DNA of 64,000 bases from contig CM066995.1 in the NCBI GenBank assembly GCA_033977485.1, positions 44,513,736-44,577,735 of the forward strand, given 5' to 3'. The notes beneath the pieces were generated by a model that did not search any database, was not told the origin of the DNA, and saw nothing but the letters and a program-made list of their open reading frames with translations. A program made the translations under genes and the position numbers. Origin of the DNA: Hydrangea macrophylla. Lineage: Eukaryota; Streptophyta; Magnoliopsida; Cornales; Hydrangeaceae. Positions within the stretch are counted from its first letter, which is position 1, and each line of letters opens with the position of its first letter. Positions 22,201 through 34,225 of this stretch are shown here, in pieces.

Positions 22201-23595
22201 CTATGATTCCTTTCAGTTTCATTTTTTCTTCTTTCAGCTTAATTTCCTATCTTTCTCTACGATTCTTCATCATAACTGTCCTTATTTAAGTTTCGCTATT
22301 ATGATTTTCCTTCTGTTCAATTGAGTTGCAATATTAGTAATAGTGTGAACTATTCAACGTCATGGTGAGTCTGACTGTGGGTGTTAGTGAATGTCAGTTC
22401 TCGCACACTACTCTTCCAAAAAACTTAAAGCTCCCTTCCAACTAAAATTGATATCTGAATACATGATTTTGCAATTATACTAGACCTTTGAAATTGTTAA
22501 AATGTTGCATATCCTGAGAAAATTTGTACAGCATTTACGATCATCTGTAAGTTCATTTTCCATATTTATTCCCTTATAAATAACATCCCACTTCGATGTT
22601 GTTGCCAAGCATTCCCTAATGTAACTTCTGACCAAGTGCAGAAACTTGACTTTTCCCAACGATTTTATGACAGCTTTTGAAGTTCCATAATCCCTAGACT
22701 ACATCGCATTGCAAATACTAACAATCAAAATCTACTATTGTCAGCAACATGATCTATTTGGTTGCCTTCCCAAAGGCTGTATTCTTATGCTACATTCTGA
22801 TTATTGATTTTCTTAATAGATGCAAATCGGATTGCAACATGGAAAGTGTTGGTAGTGAAGAATTAGATTGCAGTAAAGCATGGGAGGGGATTGACTCCAC
22901 TGCATTGGGAAGACTTCAGTGCCATTAACTTTGACTTCCTTCCACTGGCATTGCTCATATTTGCAACTACCTTGATGGGTTCCCTCAAGTTTTGCTGTTT
23001 CAATAGCAAGAAAGGCAGTTGTTTCTATTTAAAGTTTTGTAAATCATGTATGTATATGTAGGTATTCTCTCATTGATTTGATCTTCTTCTACATTTTTAA
23101 AGATTTCTGTGCCTTCTAAAAGCAAGCTAGATTAGATTGTGGAAACATTTTCTTATACTGCGAACAATGGCATAAGCAAATCCATAAAATTCTAGGGTCC
23201 ACGTGCTTATATGTTTTGTTCCTTGTGTCGTCGTGAATGACCTCTCTGTGTTCCATTTTTGCTTCTCTATTTGTACTACGGATCTAGATTTTCAAAGAGG
23301 GGTGATAACTACAGTTTGTTTTTCCTTTCATGGGATGTTTGAAGGTCATATCAGGTTGTACAGAATAGCTCTATTTATTGGCACCTTGTAAATATAATTC
23401 CTATGCTAAAGGAATTAGATGCCCAAAGTCATGGCAATACTGACCTATTTTTTTTGGTGTAAATAACTGTATTTTCCAATTTCTATAATGGACCAATCAT
23501 TGGTATATGTATACCCATACCCATGAGTTGATGTTTCTCATTTTGGAGCTACTTTTTCTATCACCATATTTTCCACACAATTGAATGGACGAAGA
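19296..23595 (+). other. Helitron interior with unidentified exon-like pieces
   Basis: No long ORF. Short stretches flanked by AG and GT look like captured exons. 20221-20277 reads GIKNYSNLLSAGAVSGMV, reminiscent of a mitochondrial-carrier repeat start but too short to assign. 20620-20703 reads SGAGFRLEAEKPLLYCHSAL. 21449-21505 (57 bases, perfect borders) reads ARPIMYPVVKEILQRLGSK. 22036-22131 reads ETYNNPPQGSFSLSAESAND. 22840-22935 reads ESVGSEELDCSKAWEG. The last pieces may come from one gene. Between them is AT-rich, intron-like sequence with polypyrimidine tracts. Confidence 0.45.
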
Positions 23596-23875
23596 ACCAA
23601 TTCAGCGCGTGCGAGGCAATTTTTTTGGGGTCTATTTATACATAATTGGCAATTTTTTCGAGGACTACTTATACACAATTAACAAATTTTTGGGGGTTAC
23701 TTATACATAATTAGCGATTTTTTTAGGGTCTACCTATAATATGAGTCTAAACATAAGTTGAGGGGAGCCTAACATAATTGAGAGAGGGGCCTAAATGAAA
23801 AATAATAACAAATTTGAAGGTAAAAATTAATTATAAAAATTTCCCTCCCCCCCGGGGGCCGGCCCTGGAGGTTCA
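23596..23875. mobile_element. Degenerate relative of the 531-bp Mutator-like element
   Basis: Repeats of GGTCTATTTATACATAATTGGC type, then AACATAAGTTGAGGGGAGCCTAA and a GC-rich end CCCGGGGGCCGGCCCTGGAGG. The same order of motifs occurs at 55440-55880. The left terminus is eroded and no TSD is seen. Inserted inside the Helitron. Confidence 0.6.
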
Positions 23876-24748
23876 TCCCTTGCCTTGGTTCCCATTGCTG
23901 AAAGCAGTGTTGCCCTAAGCTTTATTTGAGGAAGTGATTGTAATTGTTAGCATCAATTTTTTATTTTATTTTTTATTTTTTAAAATTTTTTTATGAATCA
24001 TTTTTTTTTCGGTTAATTTGTTGTTTGTTCTTCATTTTTCTTAATTTCCATGGCTTAAGTTATACCCTAAACGAGATTGATATGCCCTAAACGAGATTGA
24101 CTTTTAAGAGGTATTTTGAGTATCAACAATGCTAGCGGACCTAAAGTGTCACTAGGAGAGAGATAGAATGTGGGTGTGAGTGTTAGTGTAATTTTGTTAG
24201 TGCCCCAAATATTACTCTTTTAAGTATATTCAAAACAATATGATTTTGTAGGAGAATAACTGATTTTAGTGTTTACAAACTATTAAAATAAAGAAAAGTG
24301 CTGTATATAGCAAAAGAGTAAGCAAAATAAGATGGTGGGAATAACCCCATCCTAAAATAATTGTGTTGATAAAATAATGATAAAATGGGGATAAAATGCT
24401 GACACATGTGAAGATGGTGACCAAAAATGTTCTCTTGACTGTTCAAAAAAAAAAAAAATTGCTCTCTTGAAAATAGGCTCTTAAATACATAACATACAAA
24501 ATTATTTAGTTATCCCTTAATTAGAGTTAAGTTGAGTTGACTCGAACATGTGGACTTTTACATATTACATTTTTATGTTAGTAATTTGGTAATTTTCTCA
24601 AGCCACATCTATCATATTTGAATCATTTAGAAGTCATTTTGTAAAATGTCGAATAAGTTTGTTGATCACATATTATGTTAAGATTGTAAAACAATGTATC
24701 TCATAAGTCAAAACTAATAAATACATCAAACTGATTACAATCATATGT
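23876..24748. other. Helitron 3' region, non-coding
   Basis: AT-rich. Includes a 20-base direct repeat (CCCTAAACGAGATTGA near 24065 and 24084) and a poly-A tract near 24445. No gene visible. Confidence 0.5.
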
Positions 24749-24777
24749 CCCGTGCATCGCACGGGCTTCAAAACTAG
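24749..24777 (+). repeat. Helitron 3' hairpin and CTAG terminus
   Basis: Perfect 7-bp stem CCCGTGC/GCACGGG with loop ATC, then CTTCAAAACTAG. This is the replication terminator structure of plant Helitrons. The T at 24778 belongs to the target. Confidence 0.9.
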
Positions 24778-25519
24778 TATATATATATATATATATATAT
24801 TTTGGTCCTTTTGATTATGAGGTAGGGGTATTGAACCTATGTCTAATGCGACCAACTCGAAAATGAATCAATCTAATATGGATATGCTTGTGTGTAGATA
24901 TATAGACATACATGTGGATATGCCAACGTATTGAAATTTATTTATCTCATGAACTGAAAATGATAATATAAACATTGTACGAGCGTACCACGTAGTGAAG
25001 CATGCAATAAGCACTACCATCCCTACCCATGCGTTAAATTTTAATAATTTTTGGCGACATAGATGCCCTTTTTACTAAACTCGAAATGGGCTCAATGTTT
25101 TATAAATTCAAGACGAGAATTATAAATTATTATTAAATAGATATAACTTGCAGCATGATTCATTGATTATATTCTTCAAGAACTCTCGAATAAAAAAATA
25201 TTATTTTTTTAAGAAGCATAGAAGAGGAGATATTATTGGATGGTCCAGGACTATGACAATGTGGTGGTCTCAGTTAATAAAGGACTTGGTTACTTTTCTT
25301 TAGTCATTTTCTTAATGTTTTAAAGTATGATTGGTCTACGTGTACAATTGCATGTGTTTATGCGATATATAGGTGGTACATGGATACACCAATAGCATTT
25401 GAAAATGTGACAAAACATACGCAAGAAAATGATGAAAACAAATTGCCAATAGTACATGCTTTTTTGTCTCTTACTCGTATTTCTTTGTATGTAATTTTAA
25501 GAAGGGTGAACTAATGTAT
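24778..25519. other. AT-rich spacer after the Helitron
   Basis: Starts with (TA)n to about 24800, the continuation of the target microsatellite. Nothing else recognised. Confidence 0.5.
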
Positions 25520-25682
25520 GAGTAATGCTAGAATCACAAAAAGAGATGCTTACAAAAAGATGTAGCATTCCATATAACAGAGTTAAGTGTGGTTGGTCTT
25601 ACTACCACATTGATGCCACATGTGATGCCACATCATTTTACAAGGATCTCTTTGTGACTCTTTTTTTACTCTAGCATTACTC
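25520..25682. mobile_element. Small MITE, 163 bp
   Basis: GAGTAATGCTAGAATCAC at the left and its inverted form, CTCTAGCATTACTC, at the right end, with further complementary words (AAAAAGAG, CTCTTTGTGACTC) inside. A duplicated TGATGCCACATG-like stretch lies in the middle. TSD not clear; superfamily not assigned. Confidence 0.6.
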
Positions 25683-25965
25683 GTAATATATTATATGGGA
25701 AATAATATCATTGAAAAACTCAGCAAAAGTAAACTAATTAAACAAATTGTGTAGAGTAGAACATGTAATTTTGCTTATTTGATTTAGAAAGAATGACACT
25801 TTTGAAAAACATTCATCAACGTAGACTTACAATAGTTATTTGGTGACTTTCAACTTTTCACATTCAACAGGAAGATTTCAAATTAGGTTAAGCATGTATT
25901 TCCTTGTGGTAAAGACTCCCATACCACCAATTAGGCAGGAAAAAATGGCCCGTCTGTCCTGGCGG
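25683..25965. other. Spacer before gypsy element 1
   Basis: AT-rich, no gene seen. The last five bases GGCGG are the target duplication of the retrotransposon. Confidence 0.5.
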
Positions 25966-27071
25966 TGTTTGCTATGTAATTTGCTCGGGCGTGTCAGAAC
26001 CAATCAGTGGTTCGGTGTGTGTGTGTGTGTACGTGCAAACTAATTTCCTATCCGCTTGTGTGAGTGATACACAAGACTTTGATGAATCTAACTTCTAAAC
26101 AGGGTGATTGTGTATAGTGAGTAGGAAAGTACCCTCACTGTAAGTTCTTTAGCAGTACTGAAGCGCACAAGCTAAAATGTATCAAGTTTAACAGGTAAAA
26201 AAAATCACAAACGGTTTAATAAAACAGATTTTATTAAATGTTTGGAAAAACTAAACAGATCTCAAGAACAAACCAGAATAAGACTGATTATTCAAAAGAA
26301 CAAAAAGAAAATAACAAAAGGACAGACCTATTTGCTATGAAGACTGAAAAACATAAAGACTAAGAGTACTTTGAATGCTTCGAATGTGCTGTATGTATGC
26401 TGTTTTGAATGTGACGCGGAGTCCTTTGCTTGAATGGCCTGCCTCTTATTTATAGCGGCCTTATACGATTTTTACTTGGACAATAATTCCTTAACTTGCG
26501 CCCAAGCTGCTTAAGTGATTGGCTGATTTGAAAAGATCCGTCTTCATCTCTGATTCTTACCTTATCCGTATTCTGATTGAATCAATCCCTTCAATTTAGG
26601 GAACAGACGCCTAATCTAGCTGGCCATGTACAGATCATTTCCTAAACGGACTCTTGTTTCCAAAACTTCCAAAGATGACGACATCCTGCCAGCTGTAGGC
26701 AGCACCGCCTTCACCTCAGAGTCAATCGGCCTCATCACTGATTCTCCTGGATGAATCGGGCTCTACCTGTTTCCATGCCCGATTACCTTTTTTTAACCGC
26801 CCATGGCCAATCGGACTATTACTTCCATCTTTTATTACGCGGTGTCCGATTGGACTTCCTGTTGCTTTATTCCACCATCAGGCTCTTAACATGCAAGGTT
26901 ATGTTTCCCCAGAGCCTGATAATCCTCACCCATATTCAATCTGTCAACCGGGCTCTCCCAACGGCTATACTTGAGTCCGATGAGTCATTGATTGCTTAGC
27001 CCGGCCCCTCCTTCATTCAACTCCACGCAACTCGGGCTCCAAAACCATTTGACGGTTTTTGGGTGCAAACA
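25966..27071 (-). repeat. 3' LTR of gypsy element 1
   Basis: 1106 bp. It differs from the other LTR mainly by a shorter GT microsatellite (26015-26031) and scattered substitutions. Confidence 0.93.
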
Positions 27072-27088
27072 ATTGCCCCCCAAAAGGT
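27072..27088 (-). other. Polypurine tract of gypsy element 1
   Basis: On the minus strand the sequence reads CCTTTTGGGGGGCAAT directly before the LTR start TGTTTGCACCC. This is the expected plus-strand primer position. Confidence 0.75.
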
Positions 27089-27358
27089 TATATCAAACAT
27101 CCCGCCTTGATTGATGTGACGTTTTGAATTTTAAAAATCGCCACGCGTCAAGCATGCATCAGCTGTCAGATTATGGAGAATCCCACCAGTCACTCCACAT
27201 TTAATGTGTCATGATTATAGCATCTTGGTACTTAAGCAGCAAGACTTTCAAAACCCTTCCCACATTTGCATTCTTACTCCCTTTCGACAATTCAAGCAAC
27301 ACAGAGCTTCTCTCTCTAGACTTCCATCTCTTCCAGTGAACTTTTCCCCTTGCAGACA

Positions 27359-30300
27359 TGGCTCCTAAGACTGCTCCGGCCACCTCCAAAGGAAAGAAAT
27401 CCTTCGCAGACGCTCCACCACCGTAAAACCGCTGCAGAGAGGTTAGGACCTTAGCCAAAGCTCATGCTGCTGACATCTCCACTGATTATCTCACCCCTTA
27501 CAGCTCTTCTGATGGTTCTCCAGTAGCCCCAGGCCTGGGAGCGGTGTTTCTTGGCTGCCCTCCGGCGGCTTTTCTTCCATTTTCCCTCCGGTAGAAAACG
27601 AAGCGTTCCTTCAAGTCCCTGTTCACTGGAACAAAGTCCAGAGTGCTAACCAACCAATTCGAGGATGGCCGACTCCCGCCGCAGACTGGGACAATTGGGC
27701 GACCAGGGTTTCGGCCTCTAAAGTCGGTGTCTGGAAGCAAACGGGCATTTATGATGCCATAATGCTCAGTCGGTCTAGATTAGAGATAGACCGACCTCTT
27801 CTTCTTTCTGCTCTATTATTCTGGTCCTCATCTTGCAATGGCTTCCTATTCCGTTGCGGACCAATGGCTCCCACCGTCAAAGACATAAGCTATCTACTCG
27901 GCCTTCACCCCCATGGACAAGAGATCATCCCCGGGCTCGGCGTTGGAAAGGCCAGCTTTGTCTACCCTCAACAAGAAATTGTCAGGGACGGGGCCATTTC
28001 ACACAGGCCGATTACAACCTTTGGAGGCTTTCTCACTGCTTGCATCGGGGCAGACGAGACGGAGGTGTCCGATGCAGAACACACTGCCTTCCTCATCTAC
28101 TGGCTCAACAAATATCTCTTCTGCTCGGCCAGCCAAGCCATTACTAAAGAATACACAACCCTGGCCTTGGCTCTAGCATCGGGGAAACCCCTGGCCATGG
28201 CTACGCTTGTTTGGGCGCACTTGGTCAGAGGCATAACAAATTTTATCCACTCGGGCTTCGGAGCTGGTGGGAGCCCGATATAGATTCTCCAACTGTGGCT
28301 ACATTCTTACTTTCCGGAGTTGCAACCCACTATCCGTCAAGTAGCCGACGCTCCCATCTCTGCTGTCCAGTTCATGGACGTAACTCCTTCCTCACACTGC
28401 TTCGAAGAGTGTTTTACTTTCTTCTATGAAGGTTGCTCTGCCCGGGATACCAACCTCTTCACCCCTTTCTTCTCACTTTAATTCTCTTCTTTTCTTCAAC
28501 TCTCTAACAACCCTTCTAACTGGGGATCGGGCACCCAGTCCACTTACAATGAAATCTTCTCTAGCTACTTAGTGGCTAGAGACATTATTTTTAGCCCGAG
28601 CATTCCGCCTGCCAATAATAAGTGCGGGGTCGAATATTACTTCGCTCCTCTATACGCCCGCCAATTCAGGCTTACACAACTCGTGCCCGTTCCCCCTGGC
28701 ATTACTGTCAATGTAGACTGGGTGGAACGCGGCCTCATTGTTAATGACGGGTAAGTGAAGAAAATAAAAGAAAGGTCAGACCGGCTCAAAGCGGCGTTCA
28801 ACTTCACACCCTTCTCTGCCCGGCCCGTGGTGTCAGAAGAATTCACCTAGTGGTGGGGTGACCGGGCACGCAACATTTTCCAAGGCACTGCTGCTGAAGC
28901 CCTTGTGCCTTTCACTGCATCATCGACCACGGAGGCCGATGCTCCTGTCCTGATGACGGCTCCAGTCCGGCGCAAACAGGTAGCCAAGAGACCGGCCCGC
29001 AAGCCAGCCTCGGGCAAGGGTCCTTCTCAGAAGAAACAAAAAACACCATCCGCCTCCACTCAGGTTAGATTTTGAACATCTTTTGAAAGCTAAGCCTGAT
29101 TTTTCCTTCAGTATTAATCCTTCGATTCTGTTTTGCAGCTTGCTGACGAAGACTCTGGAGAGGATCCGCTCCCAACTCCAACTCAGACTCTTCCTCCAAC
29201 TCTCCCTGCATCACCGGCGTCTGCGGCGGCCTATCTGGAACGGGTCGCCGTAAGGGTGATGCCACTTCACATTGTGCCTCCTCTAACTCCTTCAAGTGGA
29301 GATGAAGACCTTGCTCATACCATCCAAGTTCCTGAGCAAGTCGTCCTTTCTTCCAGTACTGAAGACATGACCGATGCTGGAGTTACTACAGGTGCAGTTG
29401 GGGAAGAAGTGGATCAGGCTGTCTCTCCTGAAGTCGGAAATCTCTTCGGGCAAGGGAAACCTCCTGCAGCCACCGGGTCTTCCATTCCCTCAACAATGAA
29501 CCGGTAGTGGCCGAGGACAATCCTTCTGAAGAGTCTGCCATTGAGGCCGGTGCTGATAATCTGGGAGCAGTCTCAGAGGCCGAAGTCTTACAAGTGACGG
29601 CGGCCTCAATTAGTCCAGGGGTAGAAACAGGCCATGCTTCTTCCTCTTCGGTGTTGGCTCAATCTCCTTCTCAACCATCTCCTCAACCCAGCGAGGCCGA
29701 TGTTCGCGAAGCGATCTCGGCCTCTCTTGATCCTCATTCCCAGGTATTGAAGTTTGAACTCTTTTCTTCTAACTTATAAAATTTTCAAACCCATTTCTGA
29801 CTCTCTCTTGAACAGGCCGATCCCTCAGGTCCAGTGCCACCTTTTAACGACTTCTTCTCGGGCCTGGACCTAGGAGCTTTTGACCTTGGCCCTCTGGAGC
29901 CCGAAGCTGTCTCACCTTCACGTCTTCAACAAGCCAAGGATCTACTCTTCGGGCTTGCTGACCAGGACCTTCCTAACCTTCCTGCTGCTGCTGATGTTGA
30001 TGCAGCCCTGAACACCCTGATGGCCGATCCCTCACTTTCAGACGGGCAGCTATCCTTACTCCACGAGATGCAAGAAAGACTCCCCAGCGCCCGTCTTGTG
30101 GATCAATCGGCCTTGAAGATTCTGGCTGACGCAGAACTTCACTTAAGCTCACGGCAGAAGGCACTAAAGTTTATGGAAGGGGCCAAAGCTAAGTTTGAAG
30201 CGGGGAAGGCCTCTCGGGCTCAGGTACTGGCAAGGGACTCCTGGCTGCAGAACTGTATTACTGTACTAAAATCTCAGCTCGCCCAATGTGAGGCCGATGT

Positions 30301-30511
30301 TATCACCAACAACGCCGCCCTTGGAAAAATCGATGAAGCACTTTCTTCATTCGGTGGTGATGCCCAAAAGTGCAGTGATCAACTGCAAGCCAGTGTCTCG
30401 ATATCCCGGGCCTGGGCTCAAAAGTTAGAAAAAGCCAAACGGGATCGGTCTGGAGCCCTCAAGACCTGGGAGGACTTGAAGGCCAAGCTTAGGAATTTTG
30501 GGTCGGCCTAG
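27359..30511 (+). pseudogene. Antisense extra ORF of gypsy 1 with plant mobile domain
   Basis: Lies opposite to gag-pol, between integrase and the 3' LTR. It starts at ATG 27359 (MAPKTAPATSKGKK). The part at 27640-28430 resembles the plant mobile domain (aminotransferase-like PMD family), with FLFRCGPMAPTVKDISYLLG. Introns 29064-29138 and 29744-29815 have GT-AG borders. The last exon (29816-30511) is acidic, then a coiled coil rich in Ala/Lys/Glu. Damage: stop at 27425, frame loss near 27480-27640, frame change near 28275, stops at 28479, near 28752 and at 28849, and a frame change near 29505. Function in Tat elements is unknown; PMD proteins act in silencing and development in plants. Transcription would start near the 3' LTR. 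Confidence 0.78.
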
Positions 30512-30604
30512 AGGCCGACTCCTATTTTGTACTGTATAAATTTTTTTTTTCTCTTGTAAGTAAGCTGTGCTTAGCCTATCAATGCAAAACGGTGCCTTTT
30601 TAAA

Positions 30605-31582
30605 TTACTCGGGCTCAGGCTCATAATTGATCAACTGATCATATTCCAACCCAGGATTTGGTTTATAGTTCAGGTCAATGGTTTCCCATAATGTAGGATA
30701 ATAGGACTTTAAATACTGACCATTGATTAACCGGACATGAACAGTTCCATCTAGATCACGCAGCCTGTAAGCACCACTCGTCTTGACTTGATGGACAATG
30801 AACGGGCCTTCCCAATTGACCGACCATTTACCATAACGATTATCTTTGTCTCCAATAGGTAACACGGCCTTCCATACCAAATTATCAGTACAAAAAGACT
30901 TCTCCTTCACCCTCTTGTTATACGCTCGGGCTGCCCGTTGCTTCTGTACTCTTAATGAATCTAAGACGGTGAGCCTCATTTCATCAAGCCCTTCTAATTC
31001 AGCTATCATAGCCTCTGTGTACTCAGCGGGCTCTAGCGGATTCTGTAAAGCTCTTCTGGCCGATCGGACTGTCACTTCCATAGGTAACATAGTGTCATGC
31101 CCATAAGTCAACATGAATGGCGTGACCCCAGTACTTGACCTTTTAGATGTCCGATAGGCCCATAATGCTTCGGACAAGAGCTTGTCCCATTCCCTAGGAT
31201 TCTCCACAATCATCTTTTCAATGATCCCCTTGAGGATCTTGTTAGTGGATTCTGCCTGACCGTTAGCCTGTGCATAATAGGGTGTAGAATTGAGAATTTT
31301 GATCCCCCTACTTTCTGCAAAGGCCGACGTTTCCGTCCCTGTGAACACCGATCCTTGGTCGGCCGTGATTGTTTCTGGAAGGCCAAACCTATGGATAATG
31401 TGTTCTTCAATGAATTTTATGACAATGGCCTGAGTCACCGTTCTACAAGGTATGGCCTCAGCCCACTTAGTAAAGTAGTCCGTAGCCACTATGATGAAAC
31501 AATGCTGGCCCGATGATGGCGGTAGGACTTTGCCAATTAAATCCATCGCCCATCCTCTAAACGGCCACAGTTTGATTATAGG
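30605..31582 (-). pseudogene. Gypsy 1 integrase, core and C-terminal part
   Basis: 313 codons open after the TAA at 31583-31585, in the same frame as the upstream segment. The catalytic triad is visible: Asp in WAMDLIGK, Asp in ADQGSVF and Glu in QAESTNK. A C-terminal strand-rich region (VNWEGPFIVHQVKTSGAYRL) follows; no chromodomain motif is seen. The enzyme inserts element DNA in the nucleus. The zinc-binding HHCC part is in the preceding segment. The frame ends with TAA at 30605-30607, 94 bases from the end of the convergent antisense gene. Confidence 0.88.
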
Positions 31583-33097
31583 TTACAACTCTTTAGCCGG
31601 CACATGTTGGATCGGACCATGCTTTTGACAAGCCTGACATCCTTTAGCGTAACCGATACAATCCTTCAACATGTCGGGCCAATAATAATTGTATCTCCTT
31701 AGCAACCACTTCATCTTGGTGCCGGCCTGATGTGCCCCAAAAATCCCTTCGTGTACCTCGGCCATAACCTGCATGGCCTGCTTCTTCCCTAGACACCTCA
31801 GGACCACGTCGTCGCCGATCGGTTTCTTGAATAATTCTCCATCAAGTACCACGAATCGGACAGCAAACAATCTGACTTTTTGGTCTACCCTTACATTCGG
31901 GTGATTCTGGTATTCAATGATAGGAATTCTCCAATCGTTATCCTCCATCAAGACCGAATTGGCAGTAGCATACCAACCTCTCTTTGCAACGGACGAGACT
32001 GATCGGACATGAACAGTGATGAGCTGGTCTTCTGCGCTCTTCTGGGAAGATGAGCCTGATCCTGTTTTTGCCAACTTATCGGCCTCAGTATTCGTGGTTC
32101 TTGGAATGTAGCTCACGCTAATGTCATCAAATGCCTCCATGAGTTGAGTAGCCACGGCGTGGAATGGGCAGAGCTCCCAACTTAGTATCTGAAATTCTCC
32201 GGCAATTTGTCCGATCACCAGCCCTGAGTCTCCCTTTATGTGGACGGACGATGCCCCCATTTCAAGGAGTATCTCCAGTCCGATGATAAGTGCTTCGTAC
32301 TCGGCCTGATTATTAGTGCATTTGAAATTGAGCCAAAAAGACATTTTTGTCTTTTTGTATTTGGGTGACATAATCACCACTCCTGCCCCAGCACCCTCTG
32401 CGTTTTTGGAACCGTCAAAGATCAACGTCCATGGGACTAAGGACGTGCTCAGGACTTTGGGTGTTGAAGGCATTTCTCCCAAATCAGTAGGATCTGGGTG
32501 ATCAACCAAGAAATTGGCTATAGCCTGGACTTTCACCGATTGCTGCGATCGGTATTGGATGGCAAATTCCATTAAGGCTAGGGTCCATTTCCCAATTTGG
32601 CCTCTCATGATTGGTCTTGACAACATATATTTTATCACATCAGTTTGACATATTATGTAAGTTGAAACAGGAAGCATATATGTTCTTAACTTTTGTGAAG
32701 AAAAATATAATGCCAAGCATAACTTCTCAATCGGCGCATAACGTTGCTCGATTGGAATCAAGATTCTACTTACATAATAAACAGCCTGCTCATTGCCTTG
32801 CTCGTTATCTTGAGCTAACATACTTCCTATAGAGCAGTCAGAGGCCGATATATACAACTTTAAATACCTACCCTTCTTGGGTGGCATTAACACTGGAGGA
32901 GTTGACAGATATTGTTTGATTCCTTCAAAAGCTTGTTGATGGTTGTCTTCCCACTTAAAGTCTTCATCGGTCTTGATCTTCAATAGTGGGGTCCATACTT
33001 GGGTCTTCCCTGCGCAATTTGATATGAATCTTCTTAAGAAATTGATCTGTCCGAGCAATCTCTGAAGTTCTTTTTTATTAGCAGGTGGCTTTGCTGC
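31583..33097 (-). pseudogene. Gypsy 1 RNase H, archaeal-type RNase H and integrase zinc finger
   Basis: Open from after TAG 33098 to TAA 31583. It starts with the RT thumb (LLGQINFLRRFI), then the usual gypsy RNase H (YISASDCSIGSMLAQ, EKLCLALYFSSQKLRTYM). A second RNase H follows with FDGSKNAEGAGAGVVI, NNQAEYEALIIGLE and GDSGLVIGQIAGEF, the archaeal-type domain of Tat elements. The end has the integrase HHCC finger (HEGIFGAHQAGTK, CQACQKHG). Two RNase H copies separate Tat from other plant gypsy lineages. Confidence 0.88.
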
Positions 33098-34225
33098 CTA
33101 GATAGCCCGAGCCTTATTTCTGTCAATCTCTATCCCCCTTTGATGTACTAGGAAACCTAAGAAGTTCCCTGCTGTAACACCGAAGGCACACTTGAGAGGA
33201 TTCATCTTTAGCTCGTGAACCCGCATTCTTTCAAATGCTTTTTCCAAATCCCTCAAATGATCGGCGTTACCTCCTGACTTTACCACCACATCATCTATGT
33301 AAACCTCCATGAACTGTCCGATCATGTCATGGAAAATTGAATTCATTGCCCGTTGATAGGTGGCTCCAGCGTTCTTTAGCCCGAAAGGCATGACAACCCA
33401 TTCAAAGGTTCCAATTGCCCCCGGGCACCGAAAAGCAGTCTTCAGGACATCCTCTTCGGCGATGTAAATCTGATTATATCCCGAGTACCCGTCCATAAAT
33501 GACAAAATTTTATGTTTAGCGGCCGAATCGATTAACTGATCGGCCATGGGCATGGGGTACTCATCTTTTGCGGTAGCTAAGTTTAAGTTTCTGAAATCAA
33601 TACAGACCCTTAGCTTCCCATTCTTCTTCACCACTGGCACAACATTCGAGACCTAGTCAACATATCGAGCTGTCCGAATGAAACCAGCGCCCAGTAGTCT
33701 CTCAATTTCTTCTTTCACCTTCAGTGTTACCTCTGGTGACATGCACCGAGGCAGCTGCTTGAACGGCCTGAACCCCGATTTAATTGGCAAACGGTGTTCC
33801 ACCAGTTCCCTAGATAAACTAGGCATCTCGTCATATTCCCAGGCAAAACAATCCTTGTACTTGTGAAGGAGTGCCATCAACTCGGCCTGATACTGCGGAT
33901 CCAGCATCTGACTTACATAGGTAGGTTTGTGTTCCCCTTCCTTGCCTAGGTTGACTTCCAGGAGAGGGTCTTGGACATCGGCCTTTAAATCATCAAGCTT
34001 CGCCGTGGCCATTTCCAACTCGTCCATTTGAATCTCCTCCTTCCTTGGCGCTTCATCTTCGTAGATACAATCAGCCAAGTTGATCATTCCGTCACACGGG
34101 CCGATTTCCAATCTTCTATCAGCTAGGTATGCACACCATCTGGCCTTGCTGGCCTTCAAGGCCAGCAGCTTCTGCTCTTCAATTATCGGAGTATTCATGG
34201 GCATCTTCTTGTTCGATGATCTCAA
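33098..34225 (-). pseudogene. Gypsy 1 reverse transcriptase
   Basis: Two open segments in one frame, 34225-33653 and 33640-33098, separated by TAG at 33653-33655 where family members usually have Trp (RYVEW). Motifs: VVKKNGKLRVCIDFRNLN, FMDGYSGYNQI, VMPFGLKNAGATYQR and the catalytic YIDDVVVK. It makes element cDNA in the cytoplasmic particle. The frame differs from that of gag-PR; the shift lies between about 34180 and 34230. The segment ends at TAG 33098. Confidence 0.88.

Larger units (their letters stand above)
16795..24777 (+). mobile_element. Non-autonomous Helitron, 8 kb, with captured gene fragments
   Basis: The 5' end reads TCTACTATACTATAAGAAC at 16795. The 3' end has the hairpin CCCGTGC-ATC-GCACGGG (24749-24765) followed 12 bases later by CTAG at 24777. 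The base before is A and the base after is T, the Helitron A^T target, with no TSD. Both flanks are (TA)n, so the element landed in a TA microsatellite. No Rep or helicase motif is visible in any frame. It carries HSP90 exons with introns and other exon-like pieces in sense orientation, as Helitrons often do. Confidence 0.85.
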
